This document shows, one piece after another, positions 49,883-62,526 of a DNA stretch of 64,000 bases. How positions within the stretch are numbered: position 1 is the first letter of the stretch; each line of letters opens with the position of its first letter. This DNA is from Pseudoscleropodium purum. Its lineage: Eukaryota > Streptophyta > Bryopsida > Hypnales > Brachytheciaceae. Under the pieces are notes generated by a model that was not told where the DNA came from, searched no databases, and was given only the letters and a program-made list of their open reading frames with translations. The position numbers were made by a program, and so were the translations under genes. The stretch covers positions 13,392,001-13,456,000 of the forward strand of contig OZ017804.1 of NCBI GenBank assembly GCA_963969395.1, in the 5' to 3' direction.

Positions 49883-50619
49883 TAACATAAAAAAATTGTG
49901 TTGACAATGTAATATGAAATTAATAGCAAACATCATGTTTTCTTATTGCATTCTCTACATCATGATAGTAGAGGATGAACAAGATGTATATGACCTTGAA
50001 AATATAGTGATAGAGTTGCAAAGATATACTCCATTGCCATATGATAGAGGTTAACATTTGAAGAATTGATCACAAGCACTTAGAAAATAGAAGATGTAGA
50101 CACTCACTATGGATTGAAAAAAGACCTTATGGAGCATTTGTGGGCACTAAAAAGAGTCAACATAGCATAAATTCACATGTATGCAATACAATACTATCAA
50201 TGGTAGTAGCTTTCATTATTCAAAGTGAACTCAATACTAATATTATCTTCATAGTCTCCATTCTCATTTCCTTCTACAAATCTATCTATTGAGGCTCTAC
50301 TATCTAAAACTTGCCAAGTTGTTTGTATTTCTAGGTCAACATGAAAAATTGCATCCCCTTGGAATGATAAATTGTAGCAACAAACTTCACATTGTCTATA
50401 CCAACATATCTATCATATACTACATCTACTCTTGGTTGAAAGAACCTACATTAGGAATTGAACTTTAGGCTTCTACCAAATAAGGAATGAAAGTCTCTTG
50501 TCAAGTTCATGTTATCTTCTATTGGATGAACTACTAAGATACATGCATTCAAGGCAACACTGAGTCAACTACTCTTAAAGTAATAAAACCAACAAAGCAC
50601 CTATAGAAGGTGCCAAAAA
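49883..50619. other. AT-rich intergenic stretch
   Basis: Nothing supported. Confidence 0.35.
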
Positions 50620-52040
50620 AATGAAATAAAAACGCAGAGCTCTTGCAACTCATCCTACAAATGTTGAACCTTTGGTATTACAAAAAAGAAATGCAAATGA
50701 GATACTAGACAACCTAAGTTCTATAATTCATACTAGTATAGAAGTGCCCTAAATTATGAAATGAACGGAACAATTCCAAATCTAGGTCACTTCTAAGTTG
50801 TGCAACACATTACTACCCCCAAAATGAAATGAGAGATTATAAAATTTAAATGCCAAAGCTCTTCTACAACACTAAATTAAGAAAAATGAAATGACAACAA
50901 CAAAATCCAATAATATTAATGACAAAGCTACAAATGCAACCATCAATTGCCAAAAAAAACAAAATGAGAATGAAATCCAGATATTTCTAGCAATTCAGAA
51001 CTACTTTACAACCCAAAATTGCCCCAAAATAAAATGAAAACAACAAAATCCAAATTTGCAAATTTTAAAGCTACTTTGTAGCCTTGAATTTCAATAAATG
51101 AAATGAGAATATCAAAATCCAACCATTTGAATGTTGCAGTTACTCAACCGTTTTGAATTGCCATAAATGCAACAATGGAATCCAATTTCTATATGAGATA
51201 GCTACTCTATGATTATAAATTGAAAAAAAAAAAACTACAACAACAAAATCTAACCGTCTGAATGACAAAGCTCTTCTACAATTTTGAATTGGCAAAAAAC
51301 AAAATGATAAATGAAATCCAATTTCTAAAAGCAAAAGTTTTTTTTACAATTCAAATTGTCAAAAAGAAAAATGATATAACAAAATCCTATTTTGAATGCC
51401 AAAGTTCTTCTACAATTTTGAACTGGCAAAAAAAATCATAAAATAGAATTCATAATTTGATTGTTGCAGGTCTTATACAACCTTTGAACTTCAAAAAATG
51501 AAATGAATATAAGGATATCCCAAAACAAAAATGCCGTAGCTCCTCTATAGTTTGGAATACCAAAAGAATCAAATGAAAACAACAAAATCTCTAAATTTGA
51601 ATGTTATAGCTCTTGTACAATTTTGAATTTTTGAAAAACAAAATGAGATAATGAGAACCAAAATTAGGAAGGTTGTAGCTTTTTTACAACCCAAAATTTG
51701 AAAAAATGAAAAAATGAAAACAACAAATCCCTACATCAAAATGTCACAACCCTTGTAAAATCCTAAATTTTCAAAAAACAAAATGTAATAACAAAATCTA
51801 AAACTATAAAGTCCATATGTCCTCTATATCCTAGAATTTCAATAAAATGAGAACTCCAAATTACAAAATTCTATGAAAACCAAAGCTTTGAAACAACCTT
51901 GAATTTGTAAAAAAAAAGGAAATGAATATAGGGGTTCTAAAATTTAAATGTCACATCTCCTCTACCAACCTTAAATGTTCCAAAAAATGAAGATGCAAGG
52001 GTTAAGAATTTGAAATAAGAGCTCTTGTACCTAGTAGTGA
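50620..52040. repeat. Degenerate satellite, ~68-bp unit, about 20 copies
   Basis: A phrase like AAAGCTCTTCTACAATTTTGAA recurs at about 51268, 51332, 51402, 51466, 51537, 51607, 51676, 51748, 51816, 51887, 51953 and 52021 (spacing 64-72). Less regular forms go back to about 50638. Each unit also has an AAAATGAAA..AACAAAATCC part. Copies are strongly diverged, so the array is old. Confidence 0.75.
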
Positions 52041-53140
52041 CCACTAATTGCCCAAAATCAAAAATCAAATAGGAGTATTCAGAAATCACCTCGTACAACA
52101 TTCAAATTTGACATTCCCATTCCGATCTCTTATATCCCTCCAATCCCATCATCATGGTTACCAAATCTAAAAAACCATCCATGCCCTTGAATTCTTGTTC
52201 GTCATTTTTTTCAAAATTGTTATCTTCCTCGTAATTTCCTTTCCCTCATAGAATTTGGAGTCTTGCACATGGAGATGCTACTCTTGCATTTTGCACTATA
52301 TCTCTTTGGTTACTTGTTCTTTGTTGACATATCTTACCAATTATGTAGCTCTATGAATTCATTCTTCTACCTCACCACCAATTGCATCTTCCAAGTCCTT
52401 CTAATCTTAAGCGGCTAATTGCTTTTATAGCTTTTTGAGCACCTATTCTTGAGTTGTAATCTCATGGATTTTTTTTCCTATCTTGGATTGAATTCTATGA
52501 GCATCTAGAGCAATCATGAAGACGACTAAGTTGCAATCCTTCAGCACACCAACCTTCAACATTAATATGGCTGCCTTCTCAAATTGTCATATCCATATAT
52601 GTCATTAGTTGCTTTCGAGCCAATATGGCAATTTGGGAGCACATGGTTTCTATCTGCACTCACTATACCCTCTACAATACTACTACACACATCTTCAGCT
52701 TCATAAGAGCCTTTGGTCTAAAGGACACGGCCTTCTTTTTTGAAGGCTTGGCATTCTTCATTGTTCCCCAAACCCTAACCACCGTGGATAGTCTTTGACA
52801 AGCATCTAGCAATGCTCAAATGTAAAAGCCATGTAGCATGCTTCACATTCTTTGTGCCGTACAATTCTTTGGCCATCCACAAAATGGCGTCAACGAAATT
52901 GGAACGGAAGATTTGAAAATTCATCCATTTTCAGATAAAGACTTGTTTGAACATTCATCAGCTCCATCGGTGTTTCTGGGTTACTTAAGGTTGAGAAACA
53001 AATTGATTTGCTGCACTTGAATGAAAGTCAACTACAGATTCTGATGGTCTGATCTGGCTTGTGACTTGGAATCCAGCCTTTCTGACTTGGAACTGAAAGT
53101 GATTTGTTGACACTTAGGATAGAGTTGACACTGGGGTACA
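52041..53140. other. Intergenic stretch
   Basis: No gene with recognisable features. Short frames such as 52838-53020 are unsupported. Confidence 0.35.
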
Positions 53141-53475
53141 CTTCAGTTGGGGCAAACAATGTCTCAACTCAGGGGCTTTGTGAAAAGTTGGGAGTGCCAA
53201 CTCAGCGATCCCAAAACTTGGCTAAATTTTAAAAAAAATCTTCCCCAAAATGAACATTTGGCTAATTATCTTAAACTCATTCTAGGATCACTTCTTGCTC
53301 ATTCATGCATCCAATCAGCCGAAATGAGTCAAAGGAAGCTCAATCCTTGGATCTAAGACAAGTGCAAATTGGTTAACAACTATTCCCTCTTGGCTCAAAA
53401 TAATACCGTTCTTTTCTTTTTTTTGTAAATACAAAGGAAACATTGGTGTTATTTTGAGATAGAGGGAGTACTTAG

Positions 53476-53795
53476 TACCATGTCGCCACTTTTGTCTAAT
53501 ATGTATGTTCAATGAACACGAGAGTCTCGGGTTCATTTAGTACCATCTAGATTTTTTTAAGTGCCTAAAATGTAAGTTCAGTGATCATTATAGTCTAGGG
53601 TCCAAGTGATACCATCTAGCTTTTTGCCTAATATGTAAGTTTAGTGAACACGAGAATCTAGATTATCACTAGCTAGTACGATCTAAGTTTTTGCCTATAC
53701 ATGAGTTCAATGAACATGAGAGTCTAGTGTCCAAGTAGTACCATCTAGACTTTTGCCCAATATGTAAGTGCAATGAACATCAAAGTCTAAGGTCA
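53476..53795. repeat. Tandem repeat, ~65-bp unit, five copies
   Basis: The phrase AATATGTAAGTTCAATGAACACGAG and its variants begins at about 53497, 53567, 53628, 53694 and 53759. Each is followed by AGTCTAGGGTCCAAGTAGTA and CCATCTAG. Spacing is 61-70 bases. Confidence 0.85.
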
Positions 53796-55007
53796 ATTTT
53801 GTGTAAACTTATTTTTAGCACTTTGAATTTATGGTTTATTCAAATGTTGTTCAATACATGCATGTAAGAGAAATCTAGAATCTCCTTTTGACTTCCAACA
53901 AGATCCACAAATGATTCTAGTAGCATAATAGTAGGAACTAAGCTGAAATCAGGTTACTTGGTTGATTTTAAGTGCGATTATATTGAAGCCAACTAGTAGA
54001 GCATGAAGGAGGGTTAAAATAGCATCTATACTTGTTTGGAAAGAAGCTCATTATATCAAAAGCATAAGTAATTTTTTAAGAGAATGAGACACAATTTATT
54101 CCACCAAAGCAAAGGTAAACCAATCTTATCTCAATTTCGCCTTGGCTAATGTATTTGTAGTGTACATTCCAGAACAAAAATGTACACTACTAGTACATGA
54201 AGGCAAATGAAAGTAGTAATAGGTAGTTCACCTAATACCAAGCTTTCTAATATGTAAAAGCAAAAAAAATCCTATTGTAAATTATTCCAATAGGTAATTT
54301 TGTAAAAGAAAAAAAAAATTTAGCAAAGTTGCCAACCTCATCATATTAGCAATTTTTATTGTGTCAAATAAAATCATTGATGGGTCCTGTACACACTTTT
54401 CATTCATACAAAAACACCCTTGTCTCCTTATTTGTTGTACAAGTGGAGATGCTCCAAACCTGAATTTTCCCTAAAATTTATTTTAGAAGAATTTTTTTTT
54501 CCGAACTCCTCAAAATACCAACTACAAGGGTTGTGAAATTGTATGTAGCTAATTGTCCCATGCCACAAGGCCATCATCACCAAATAATAAAACTTACTAT
54601 TTATCACATTAACTTTCAAATTTCTTTTAAGAGAAAATACATGATAATTTCAAAAGTGAAAAGGATATCAAAAAGTGAATTTTGAAACTATAATAATTGA
54701 TGTAAATTTTTTTATGTGGCATCATCAAAGAGCATACTATCATAGGGAACAAGAATGTTATGGCCTGTTCTACAAAAAGATTGTGAATGGTACAGTTCAC
54801 ATGGAATTGTTCCCAAAGAAAATACCAAGTGAACTTTTTTAAAAAGAAAGTGCCTCTTTGTTTGTATGAGTGTTGTGTTGTGTTGTGAGGCTCCGTCATG
54901 CAAATGATGTGGGGTTTATTATTGGAGGACAGTCTGGGCAGATATGGGGCCACTTGGTTTGGAATAAAGATAGTCTCCTCATGCTGGTTTGATAAGATAC
55001 TGCATAA
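53796..55007. other. AT-rich intergenic stretch
   Basis: No gene supported. Overlapping minus-strand frames at 54627-55031 show no family features. Confidence 0.35.
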
Positions 55008-55331
55008 GGTAGGGTGCTCTAAAAGCGACATCTACCACTGAGGTACATTTTGCTTTCTTGATTGTACTAATAGTGTACATTTTTCTTTCTTAATGTATTA
55101 GAAGCGTACATTTCAGGTAGTGGTTGCTAGTGACCACTGTGTTTCAACTTCAAAAATTTGTAACTAATTCTACGAAGGTCCAAAAAATATGAAACGACTT
55201 GGGTTCGATGTTAATTCCATTTTTTTCTTTGTGGGAAAAGTTACTGAAAATTGATTCAAGGAGTTTAGCTCTCCCCCTAAATGCAATCAGCTCTTAAATT
55301 GAAATTGCTTTTAGAGCAGACTACTTCACAC
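55008..55331 (+). mobile_element. Most complete copy of the ~0.3 kb dispersed repeat (family R3)
   Basis: The left end is GGTAGGGTGCTCTAAAAGCG. The right end, reverse-complemented, is GTAGTCTGCTCTAAAAGCA, so terminal inverted repeats of about 17 bp bound a 324-base element. It has TGTACATTT motifs and the AAACGACTTGGGTTCGATG tail in the middle. Non-coding and MITE-like. The target duplication is unclear. Confidence 0.65.
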
Positions 55332-55390
55332 CCAAAATCACACCCTGCCAAAACTTGCAATCATCTTTTTGTGTACATTTCCAAAAAATT

Positions 55391-55421
55391 ATGTATGTAT
55401 GTATGTATGTATGTATGTATG
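55391..55421. repeat. (ATGT)n microsatellite
   Basis: About seven and a half ATGT units. Confidence 0.9.
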
Positions 55422-55735
55422 TGGAAGCAACGATTTCAAAACATCTATCAAAAAGAGTTGATTGGTTTTCGTAGCTTTTGCATACGGTATCCAGATGTCA
55501 TGTTTTTTGGTGCATTGGAAACTCCCTTCACTTGCAAATGAGAAAAATATGAGAATTTGACTAGTCTAATAATAAAAATTCATCACAATAGCCAAAAGTG
55601 GTGGGTTTGGAGATATCCATTCCTTAGTGAGAGTATAAAGGCTATTGCTCACATTCTACTCATGCAGAGAATAGGACTAAAACCTAGTGTTCTTTTGAAT
55701 TCTCTTCAATTGAATCAAAACAGTTTTTTTATCTT

Positions 55736-56287
55736 TTAACTTCTAAATGTCCAAGTGATCATTTTTTGGTCACTGTCCAACTTTGGACAATATTTTTAGG
55801 TAGAAAAAACTCTTTTCAATTTTATTTTATTTTAATTAAAAAAATATTGGACTGTCTATCAATATTTATTTTCAAAACTAAAATCACTTTGTTCAAACAA
55901 AAATTATAAGAAAAATAGTACAAAGTATTTAGAATTTGCTTGGTGTTTAAAAATTGACTATTTGAAAAAAGTGTTGGTGTTCTCATTTCTAAATCTTATG
56001 CATTTTTTACAAATCAATAGAAACTACAATTTTGACCAATCAATACAAAATTCAAATGTTGATGAGCGGAATAGTATTTTTGGTGAATTTTTGAAGTTAT
56101 ATTTTTGTAATTCATGTGAAGAGAATCTAAAAATAATTTTATAATTTTGACCATATAGATACTTTTGTACTTTTTGTACTTCACGTTATCTTCATTGATG
56201 CAAACTTCCAAAAACTAATAGAACTTATGTTTTATACAAAGTAACATAGTTGTGTTTTGTCCAAACCTATTGGGCCTTTAAGGGTTA
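55736..56287. mobile_element. TTAA-type element, about 552 bp
   Basis: The left end is TTAACTTCTAAATGTCC and the right end is GGGCCTTTAAGGGTTAC, which are decayed inverted ends resembling the R1 termini. It is shorter than R1 and has no coding capacity. Confidence 0.4.
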
Positions 56288-58123
56288 CATAATGCTTCTA
56301 TTTTTCTTAGGATTTTTTTTGTATGTTTATGTGTATATTTTTCCATAAACATATCATTTACCTCAATTTTCATCCTAAGTGTTGACCTAAATATAATGAT
56401 ATTATTTTGTTATATTTATTATAAATAATTGGAACTCTTCCAATAGAATGACATCATTGATCCATGTAGAGCATTGTTTCTTATTTCTATTGATATTTTA
56501 AGTGATTTTTTTTTAGGCTTCTTCAATGAACACCAATTGAATGAAGTAGCCATCAATTGGATGAAGTAGTCAAAATTCATTTCTAAATGATAAACAAAAT
56601 GCTATTAGGGTGATGTTTAGTGTAAATAACTTTTCATTCATTCAAAATAATGCTTTAATCTTTAACAAGCAATCTTTCTTTATGACCAATTTGGTTAATT
56701 CAAGTAAGTTCTAAATCCTAAACCATCTACCAAGTAAACGAGGTTTCAAAAAATGTAAAAAATGTATTATAAAATGCAATTGCAAAGTTAATAGAAACTA
56801 TGAATCATTAAATCATACTCCTTCTTTTTCAAAATAAATTGGGGGGATTCCTAGAAATGGCAAGATTAATAAGTAAATTGTTCCTATTTCCAAGGGGGGG
56901 GGGGGGTATAGTTGTCGTAGCTTCTACTAGACCCCACTAGGTGTAAACGAATGGAAGTCAATAGTGAAGCGGCATATGTTAAAAATAGGTGGTGAAATTT
57001 ACAAATTTTTGTCCTTTTGGAAATTGCTCTAGTAGTAGTAATTTTGATCATTCTTTGAGCAATGTTGGTGTAGTGATGTCCATTGACGTCCCCTATATTC
57101 AACTAAAACAATGTCTTGATTGAGATTCAACTTCAGGAAATTATCAACAAGAGATTTGTGAGTAGTAGTTTTAGTATAGTCTTGGATTGAATTCTTTGCG
57201 TTTGCTTGGTTAGAGGTTGCATTTTGATTCTCTTTGCATGAATCAAATTGCTATAAAGTCTCTTGAACATAGTATCTATGGATTTTTTTGCTTCAAAGTG
57301 TTTGAACTAGCTTCAAATGTTGTCTACCAAGTTGTAGAGAGTCAATTTCAAATTTAATTTGAGACAAATATATTTGGAAACCTTGGATTTATTTATAGAT
57401 CAAGGAGCATTCATTTGGTTGGATCTACAATGATATTAATTAATATTAATTACTAAAATATGAAATTAACCCATTCAAATTCTTACCTAAATAGTACAAT
57501 ATGTAACTCATAGGAATCTAGGATCATTTTTGGATACACCTATATAAACCACTTTTAAAATTCAAAATTTATTCGTACAATATCAAAAAAATATATTTTA
57601 AAATTATTTTAGGATTCTCTTAACATTACCAACTAAAACCCAAAACCCTTTCCAACTTAATAATAGGAACCGTGTTCAAATCCTTTTCTAAAGTAAACTT
57701 AGGAGCTTTAAGCTTAAAGGAGCCAACCCATTTTTCATTAGGGACCCATTTTTGACCAATAGACTACATTCTTATTCCTGACCAATAGATTGCATTCTTT
57801 CCAATCAACAAGAGATTAATCAGGGCACAATTTCCAATGCAATTGTGGTGCATTACAATTGGTTGCAAGCTTTGTTTATTTTATAAGTAACCTGTGGTTG
57901 GAAACAGGAATGCCTACATGACAAGAATGTGTGAAACAAAATCTTCAACAAAAATGTTTATAGTAATTAAATTCTGAGAAATAAAATTCTGAAAAATATG
58001 GAATCCTTCTAAATTCTATTTTTGTAGATGGAAAAATTTCTCTACTAAAAAAACCCGGTGCTCTACATATGTGAAATTGCTTAAGTGGCCTGAAATGGGT
58101 CAGTTCCCTTACTTCTTATACTA
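56288..58123. other. AT-rich intergenic stretch
   Basis: A 13-base G run lies at about 56894-56906. No gene supported. Confidence 0.35.
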
Positions 58124-59101
58124 TTAACCCTAGACCACCCAAGAGGACAAAAAGTGTCCTCACATAGTTTAAGTCCAATTGAAAGTGCTGTAACTTTTGC
58201 ATCTAATGTTCAAATTCAATAAAACTTGCTGGGAAAGTTGCGCTCTGTCTTCTAGTTTATGTGATAAAATTTTCAGATCAATCCCAGATGAATCAAGTTT
58301 CTGGAAGCCAATCGAAGTTCACAAGTTCAATTTGAGTTCACCAAACTGCATTTGACAGCTGCAACTTTGAGAGCTTGTATCTACTTCGTCAAATGTTTGT
58401 TTTCAATAAAATTTGTTGGGTTATATTTTCCTTTTAGTCTAGTTATTGTGGTAAAAGTTTCATGTAAATCCAAGCTTCTTTGAATGTTTGGGAGCAATTC
58501 GAAGTTCAAAATTCAGACATTTTTGAATCACAGTGAACTTCGGCGGCTTGTTTTTTCTCCATAAAGTGTTCGTTTCCAATGAATTTTTTTAGTAAAGTTG
58601 TGCATACTAGTCTAGTTTGTATGGCTAAAATTTTACATCAATACAAGAAGTTATGAGTGACTAAAAAGCATTTTAGTAGAAGGAGGTTTAGGCTCATATG
58701 TGTTTTGGGTAACTTTTCTTGCTATTTTTTGACATTTCAAAGCCATTTTGTAAATACATTGAGTCAATTGAATGATATTTTTTTTCACTAGTGTGTTTGT
58801 ATGTTGGATTTGAATCACTTCATAGTTTCAAATTTTTTCATTTGAGTAGGTTTAGAAATCGAATTTCACCTCCAAATGTGTTGCTAGGAAAATTTCAGCA
58901 TCTTTTTTCAACATTAAAACATTATAATCCTATAATCCATGAGGTCAAATGACTCCAAATTTGACTTCTGTTATCTAGAACATGTTCACTACAATACTGT
59001 ACAGTTGAGATTTCTATAACTTAGTGATATTTTAGATTTATAGCACTTCAAAAGCAATGATGGTTTTAAACCCAAAACAACCTTGGGCCTTCTAGGGTTA
59101 A
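58124..59101. mobile_element. TTAA-bounded modular element, 978 bp, with ~180-bp internal period
   Basis: The left end is TTAACCCTAGACCACCC. The right end is GGCCTTCTAGGGTTAA, so TTAA is at both ends and the inverted core is CCCTAGA. A phrase like AATGTTCAAATTCAATAAAACTTG recurs at about 58205, 58391, 58564, 58752 and 58935. It is followed in the first copies by TCTAGTTTATGTGATAAAATTTTCA-like sequence, giving five modules of about 173-188 bases. It sits about 750 bases upstream of the BLISTER ATG. Non-coding. Confidence 0.65.
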
Positions 59102-59854
59102 TGGCCATGTGCGGTTAGCGGCAGAAAGGGATCTAACACACGGTTACACGGATCCCTACTGCCAAGTGTACTGCCACATCATTCGAGTTCCCTCACAGAA
59201 TGAGAATATTTCCCACTGTGCACGCGCCACGTAGCTTCACCCATCGTAGACACTCACGCTAAGACCCAATATACCCTCGACAACTGTCAAGATCCAGATT
59301 TCCCAATATTATCAACGGTCACGATGAACCCCCCCAATCCTTTCAGGGAATATGAAATACGTACACTGAACGCCTGGTCAAAAAGGGTTGGAGCGCTGCC
59401 TAAATGATTTTGGACCGGGTCGGGTGGGGGAGTAGGTCCATGCGAACGCCCGTCGCCCGTCCCGGCATTGCCCTGCTCCTCCGTCTGGCGTGCGTGGTGA
59501 TGTGCACTGCTGCAACCACTTTCACACCCTAATGGAGTCTTGGCTTGTGGCTATGGCGTCCGGATCGGAGCCGGGATCGCGGCTCAACGGTGCTAGGTAG
59601 CGATTGCGTGTGCTAGATTGGATGCGGTGAATCGCGTGGTTCTTTTGAGCGATTCGGGTGGCAAATCGAGTTGGAGACGGTAGAGTTTTGCGTGATTTGG
59701 TTGGTGCTTTTTGATGGTAGCGTATGAGAGGAATGAAACGTGATGAGATGCCGTGTGTGGAGGTGAGTTTATTGTGGAGCGGATCGAGGTTGCTATTGCT
59801 GTCAGGGTAGTGATAATGAATACGGGCTGTTGAGGAAGGAAGGGGTGCATCATC
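59102..59854 (+). promoter_or_regulatory. Promoter and 5' leader of the BLISTER-like gene
   Basis: GC content rises directly after the TTAA element. GCGCCACGTAGC at about 59224 contains an ACGT core of the kind bound by plant bZIP factors. The leader from about 59400 is GC-rich. No convincing TATA was seen. Confidence 0.4.
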
Positions 59855-62526
59855 ATGCCAGCCATGGCTTCGGTGGATACTATGGCGAGGTCGCAACAGG
59901 AGCTTTTGGAAGCTGGACGGGCGAAGTTGGCGAAGTATAAGGAGCGGAATAACAAGAATAAGAATAAGAACGGCAGGAATACTAAGGCTGCCGCTAGTAC
60001 AGATGCGAAGATCTACACGAATGGAAACCCTAATGTGGAGGTTTCACCGGCCAACTCACATTCAGATGTGGTGAAGAGCGTTAAGCATGATGTGGATAGG
60101 AATGGAGTCGAGGTAGATCAACCTAGGAGAATTCAGTTTGAACCAGATGTCAGGAAGAATGAGCAGATTGTGGAAGAGAAGAAAGGTCAGGTTGTTGCAT
60201 CAGAGGAAGAAGAGGATAAGCGAAAGCTCCAGGAGGCAGAAGAGCTCCGGCGTAAGGAGCATGAGTCCGAAGAAGCAATGAGAAAGGAGCGTGAGTCTGA
60301 AGAAGTAATGAGGAAGGAGCGTGAAATTGAGGAACAGCGAAATCAGCAAGCGCTTGTGAGGCTGAAGATTGAGCGTGAAGCGGAAGAGAGAAGACGGAAG
60401 CAACGGGAGGCAGAAGACGCCAGAAGGAAGGAGCGCGAGAATGCTGAAGAGGCGAGGAGAAAGGCACTGGAGGAGGAAGCCAAACGGAAGGAAGAGGAAG
60501 CTAAGCGGAAGGAGCGAGAAGCAGAAGAGATGAAAAGGAGACAACACTACATATCTGAAGTGGCTAAGAGAAAGGAACGGGAAGCAGAAGAGATTAGAAG
60601 GAAAGAACGCGAGGCAGAAGAGATCAGGAGGAAGGAGCGTGAAGCCGAGGAGTTGAAGAGGAGACAGCGCGATGAAGAAGAGTTTCGGAGGAAGCAACGG
60701 GAAGAATTCTCAAGCCTTGAGCAGCATATCCAGGACTTAACGGAGGAAAAATTTGGCCTTCAGCGAGAGCTCGCTAAAGCCAGAGCTATGACAGAGGATT
60801 TCGTCTCCGAGCATTCTACACTCGTTGAAAATTTCAATAACCAGGTATAATCACTTTTCTTTTTGAAAATATATTCTCATTTTATTGGTGTGTGCAGGGC
60901 ACTCTGTAGTTTCACATCCCCTGTATATCGTCGGAATTTATTATGTTGTGTACGGTTCTGAGCGAACACCTTGCACATGTAAGCTGTGAACAAGCGTGAG
61001 CGTGTATTTAGAAGTTCATATGTCCCCACCAAGCCAGTGTCATGAGGGAGGGTTGACTTTATGGATGTTGTCTCGAATACTTGAAATTGATATTCCTTTA
61101 TCAAGGAGCTCACTGAGCATATTCCTCTTGCGGCATAATATCGGTCAATGCAAGTCTCACTTCATGCGTTTGAATTTTGATTGCATGAACGTGAAGCCAC
61201 TCGTCTATGTGACATTTCTACATGAGATGATAAATTAGGGTAGAACGTAGTGGATGAGTATGGCATGTGGCCTTCTAGATATATGAGATTGTAGATTCTT
61301 TGATATCATTGTGACCTTGTTTGGTTCTATTGTAGCCATGGTAACCCCCTTAGTATCTATATTGAATCATTCGATTGACTTTTTCTATGAACTTATTCTT
61401 GTGCGAGCACCAGGGGCAAGTGGTGAATCAGCTGAACGAAGTCATAGAACAGCTTGAAGGGAGGATGAAGGAACGAGAGGCGTTTGCAATGGCTTTGATG
61501 GCTGAACGAGATAGGGCCCATCAGGATTTTGCAGCAGCCCGTGAACAATCTCAAACCATGGCCGGTGAAGTGATTGTTTTGGAAAATCGCATTCGTACAT
61601 TGCGGTCTCATGAGTTGAAATTGGAGAAGGACATGGGTAGCTTGAATGCCGAGGTTGAGTCTCACAGAAAGCAAACTGCTGCCTGGGAAAGGGATCGTTC
61701 CCACTTGCAGAGCTTGATCGATGCGTTACAGGAAGAGAAGAAAGTTCTCCAGGTCCGTCTTCGTAAAGTAGCTTCTGGTGAACGAGAGTTTTCTTACAGG
61801 AGTGAAACTTCAGAAGCAGTGCAGCCAAAACAACGAGTCTTGGCAGACGCTTCAACCTCTACTGATGATTTGCCTCCTTCTCCACTAAAAATTTCTAGCG
61901 AAGGCCCTTCGACTCCTTTAGAATCTCCGTCACTTGATACGTGGCACCGCGGCCGACGATCTGAGGAGCCTCTTTCTGCCCAAAGCACTGCAGAGTCTTC
62001 GCAGCTGAGGTCAACTCATGAGTCACCTTTCCTGGAATCTCCTTTGTCTAGTGACACACAATCTCACCTGCCTTTCTCAGACCCTGGGCCTTCGTCCTTG
62101 CCGGTTTCAATGGGTAGCCCTCAAAGTGGTTTAGGTTACCAAAATATTTCCCTCCCAGTGTCGGCCGCATCTATACCATCAGACCTGACGAGAACCATCA
62201 ATAACATCAATGATGTTATTGCCTCTCTAGGTGAAGAGAAAACTGCCATGGTGAAAGCTCTGAAGGCAGAGTCTAAAGGCGCTGCAGAATTGAGGGCTTT
62301 AAATGCTGACCTGTCTAGGAAGTTGGCAGCTACAACACAGCAGTTGGAGCTTGTTGTATCTCAAAGAATGGCCGAGGGAGGTCCTACGAGCGGGTTGACT
62401 AGAAATGCGTCAGCTGCTTTGGACTATGTCGATGAAGGGGATGAAGTTGTTGACCGTGTGTTTACTTGGATTATGCAACTGTTTCCTGGCAGAGGCTCAA
62501 GGCGCAATGGACTGAAAAGGTTGTAG
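59855..62526 (+). CDS. BLI: BLISTER-like coiled-coil protein, 700 residues, two coding exons
   Basis: Exon 1 is 59855-60844 (residues 1-330) and exon 2 is 61414-62526 (331-700). The junction is phase 0, with donor CAG|GTATAA and acceptor GAGCACCAG. Features in order: QELLEAGRAKLAKYKER (residues 15-31); an E/K/R-rich block with a ten-residue period, RKEREAEEIR and variants (about 128-283); LEQHIQDLTEEKFGLQRELA (288-307); VVNQL and a long coiled coil to EEKKVLQVRLRK (333-448); a Ser/Pro-rich segment (about 475-585); TINNINDVIASL..LNADLSRKL (591-634); and the terminal DEGDEVVDRVFTWIMQLFPG (670-689), which is the characteristic end of BLISTER. Arabidopsis BLI is about the same length, binds the PRC2 subunit CLF and affects development, cold and stress responses. 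ATG codons at 59864 and 59882 are alternative starts. Confidence 0.9.

Noticed and set aside
33620..53295. Small conserved protein suggested by the NEHLANY phrase at 33.6 kb (minus) and 53.2 kb (plus)
   Set aside because: The shared stretch is only about 65 bases and the frames differ on both sides, so it is more likely a short dispersed repeat.
60150..60697. Long minus-strand frames opposite BLISTER exon 1
   Set aside because: They mirror the periodic E/K/R codons of the real gene and have no independent support.
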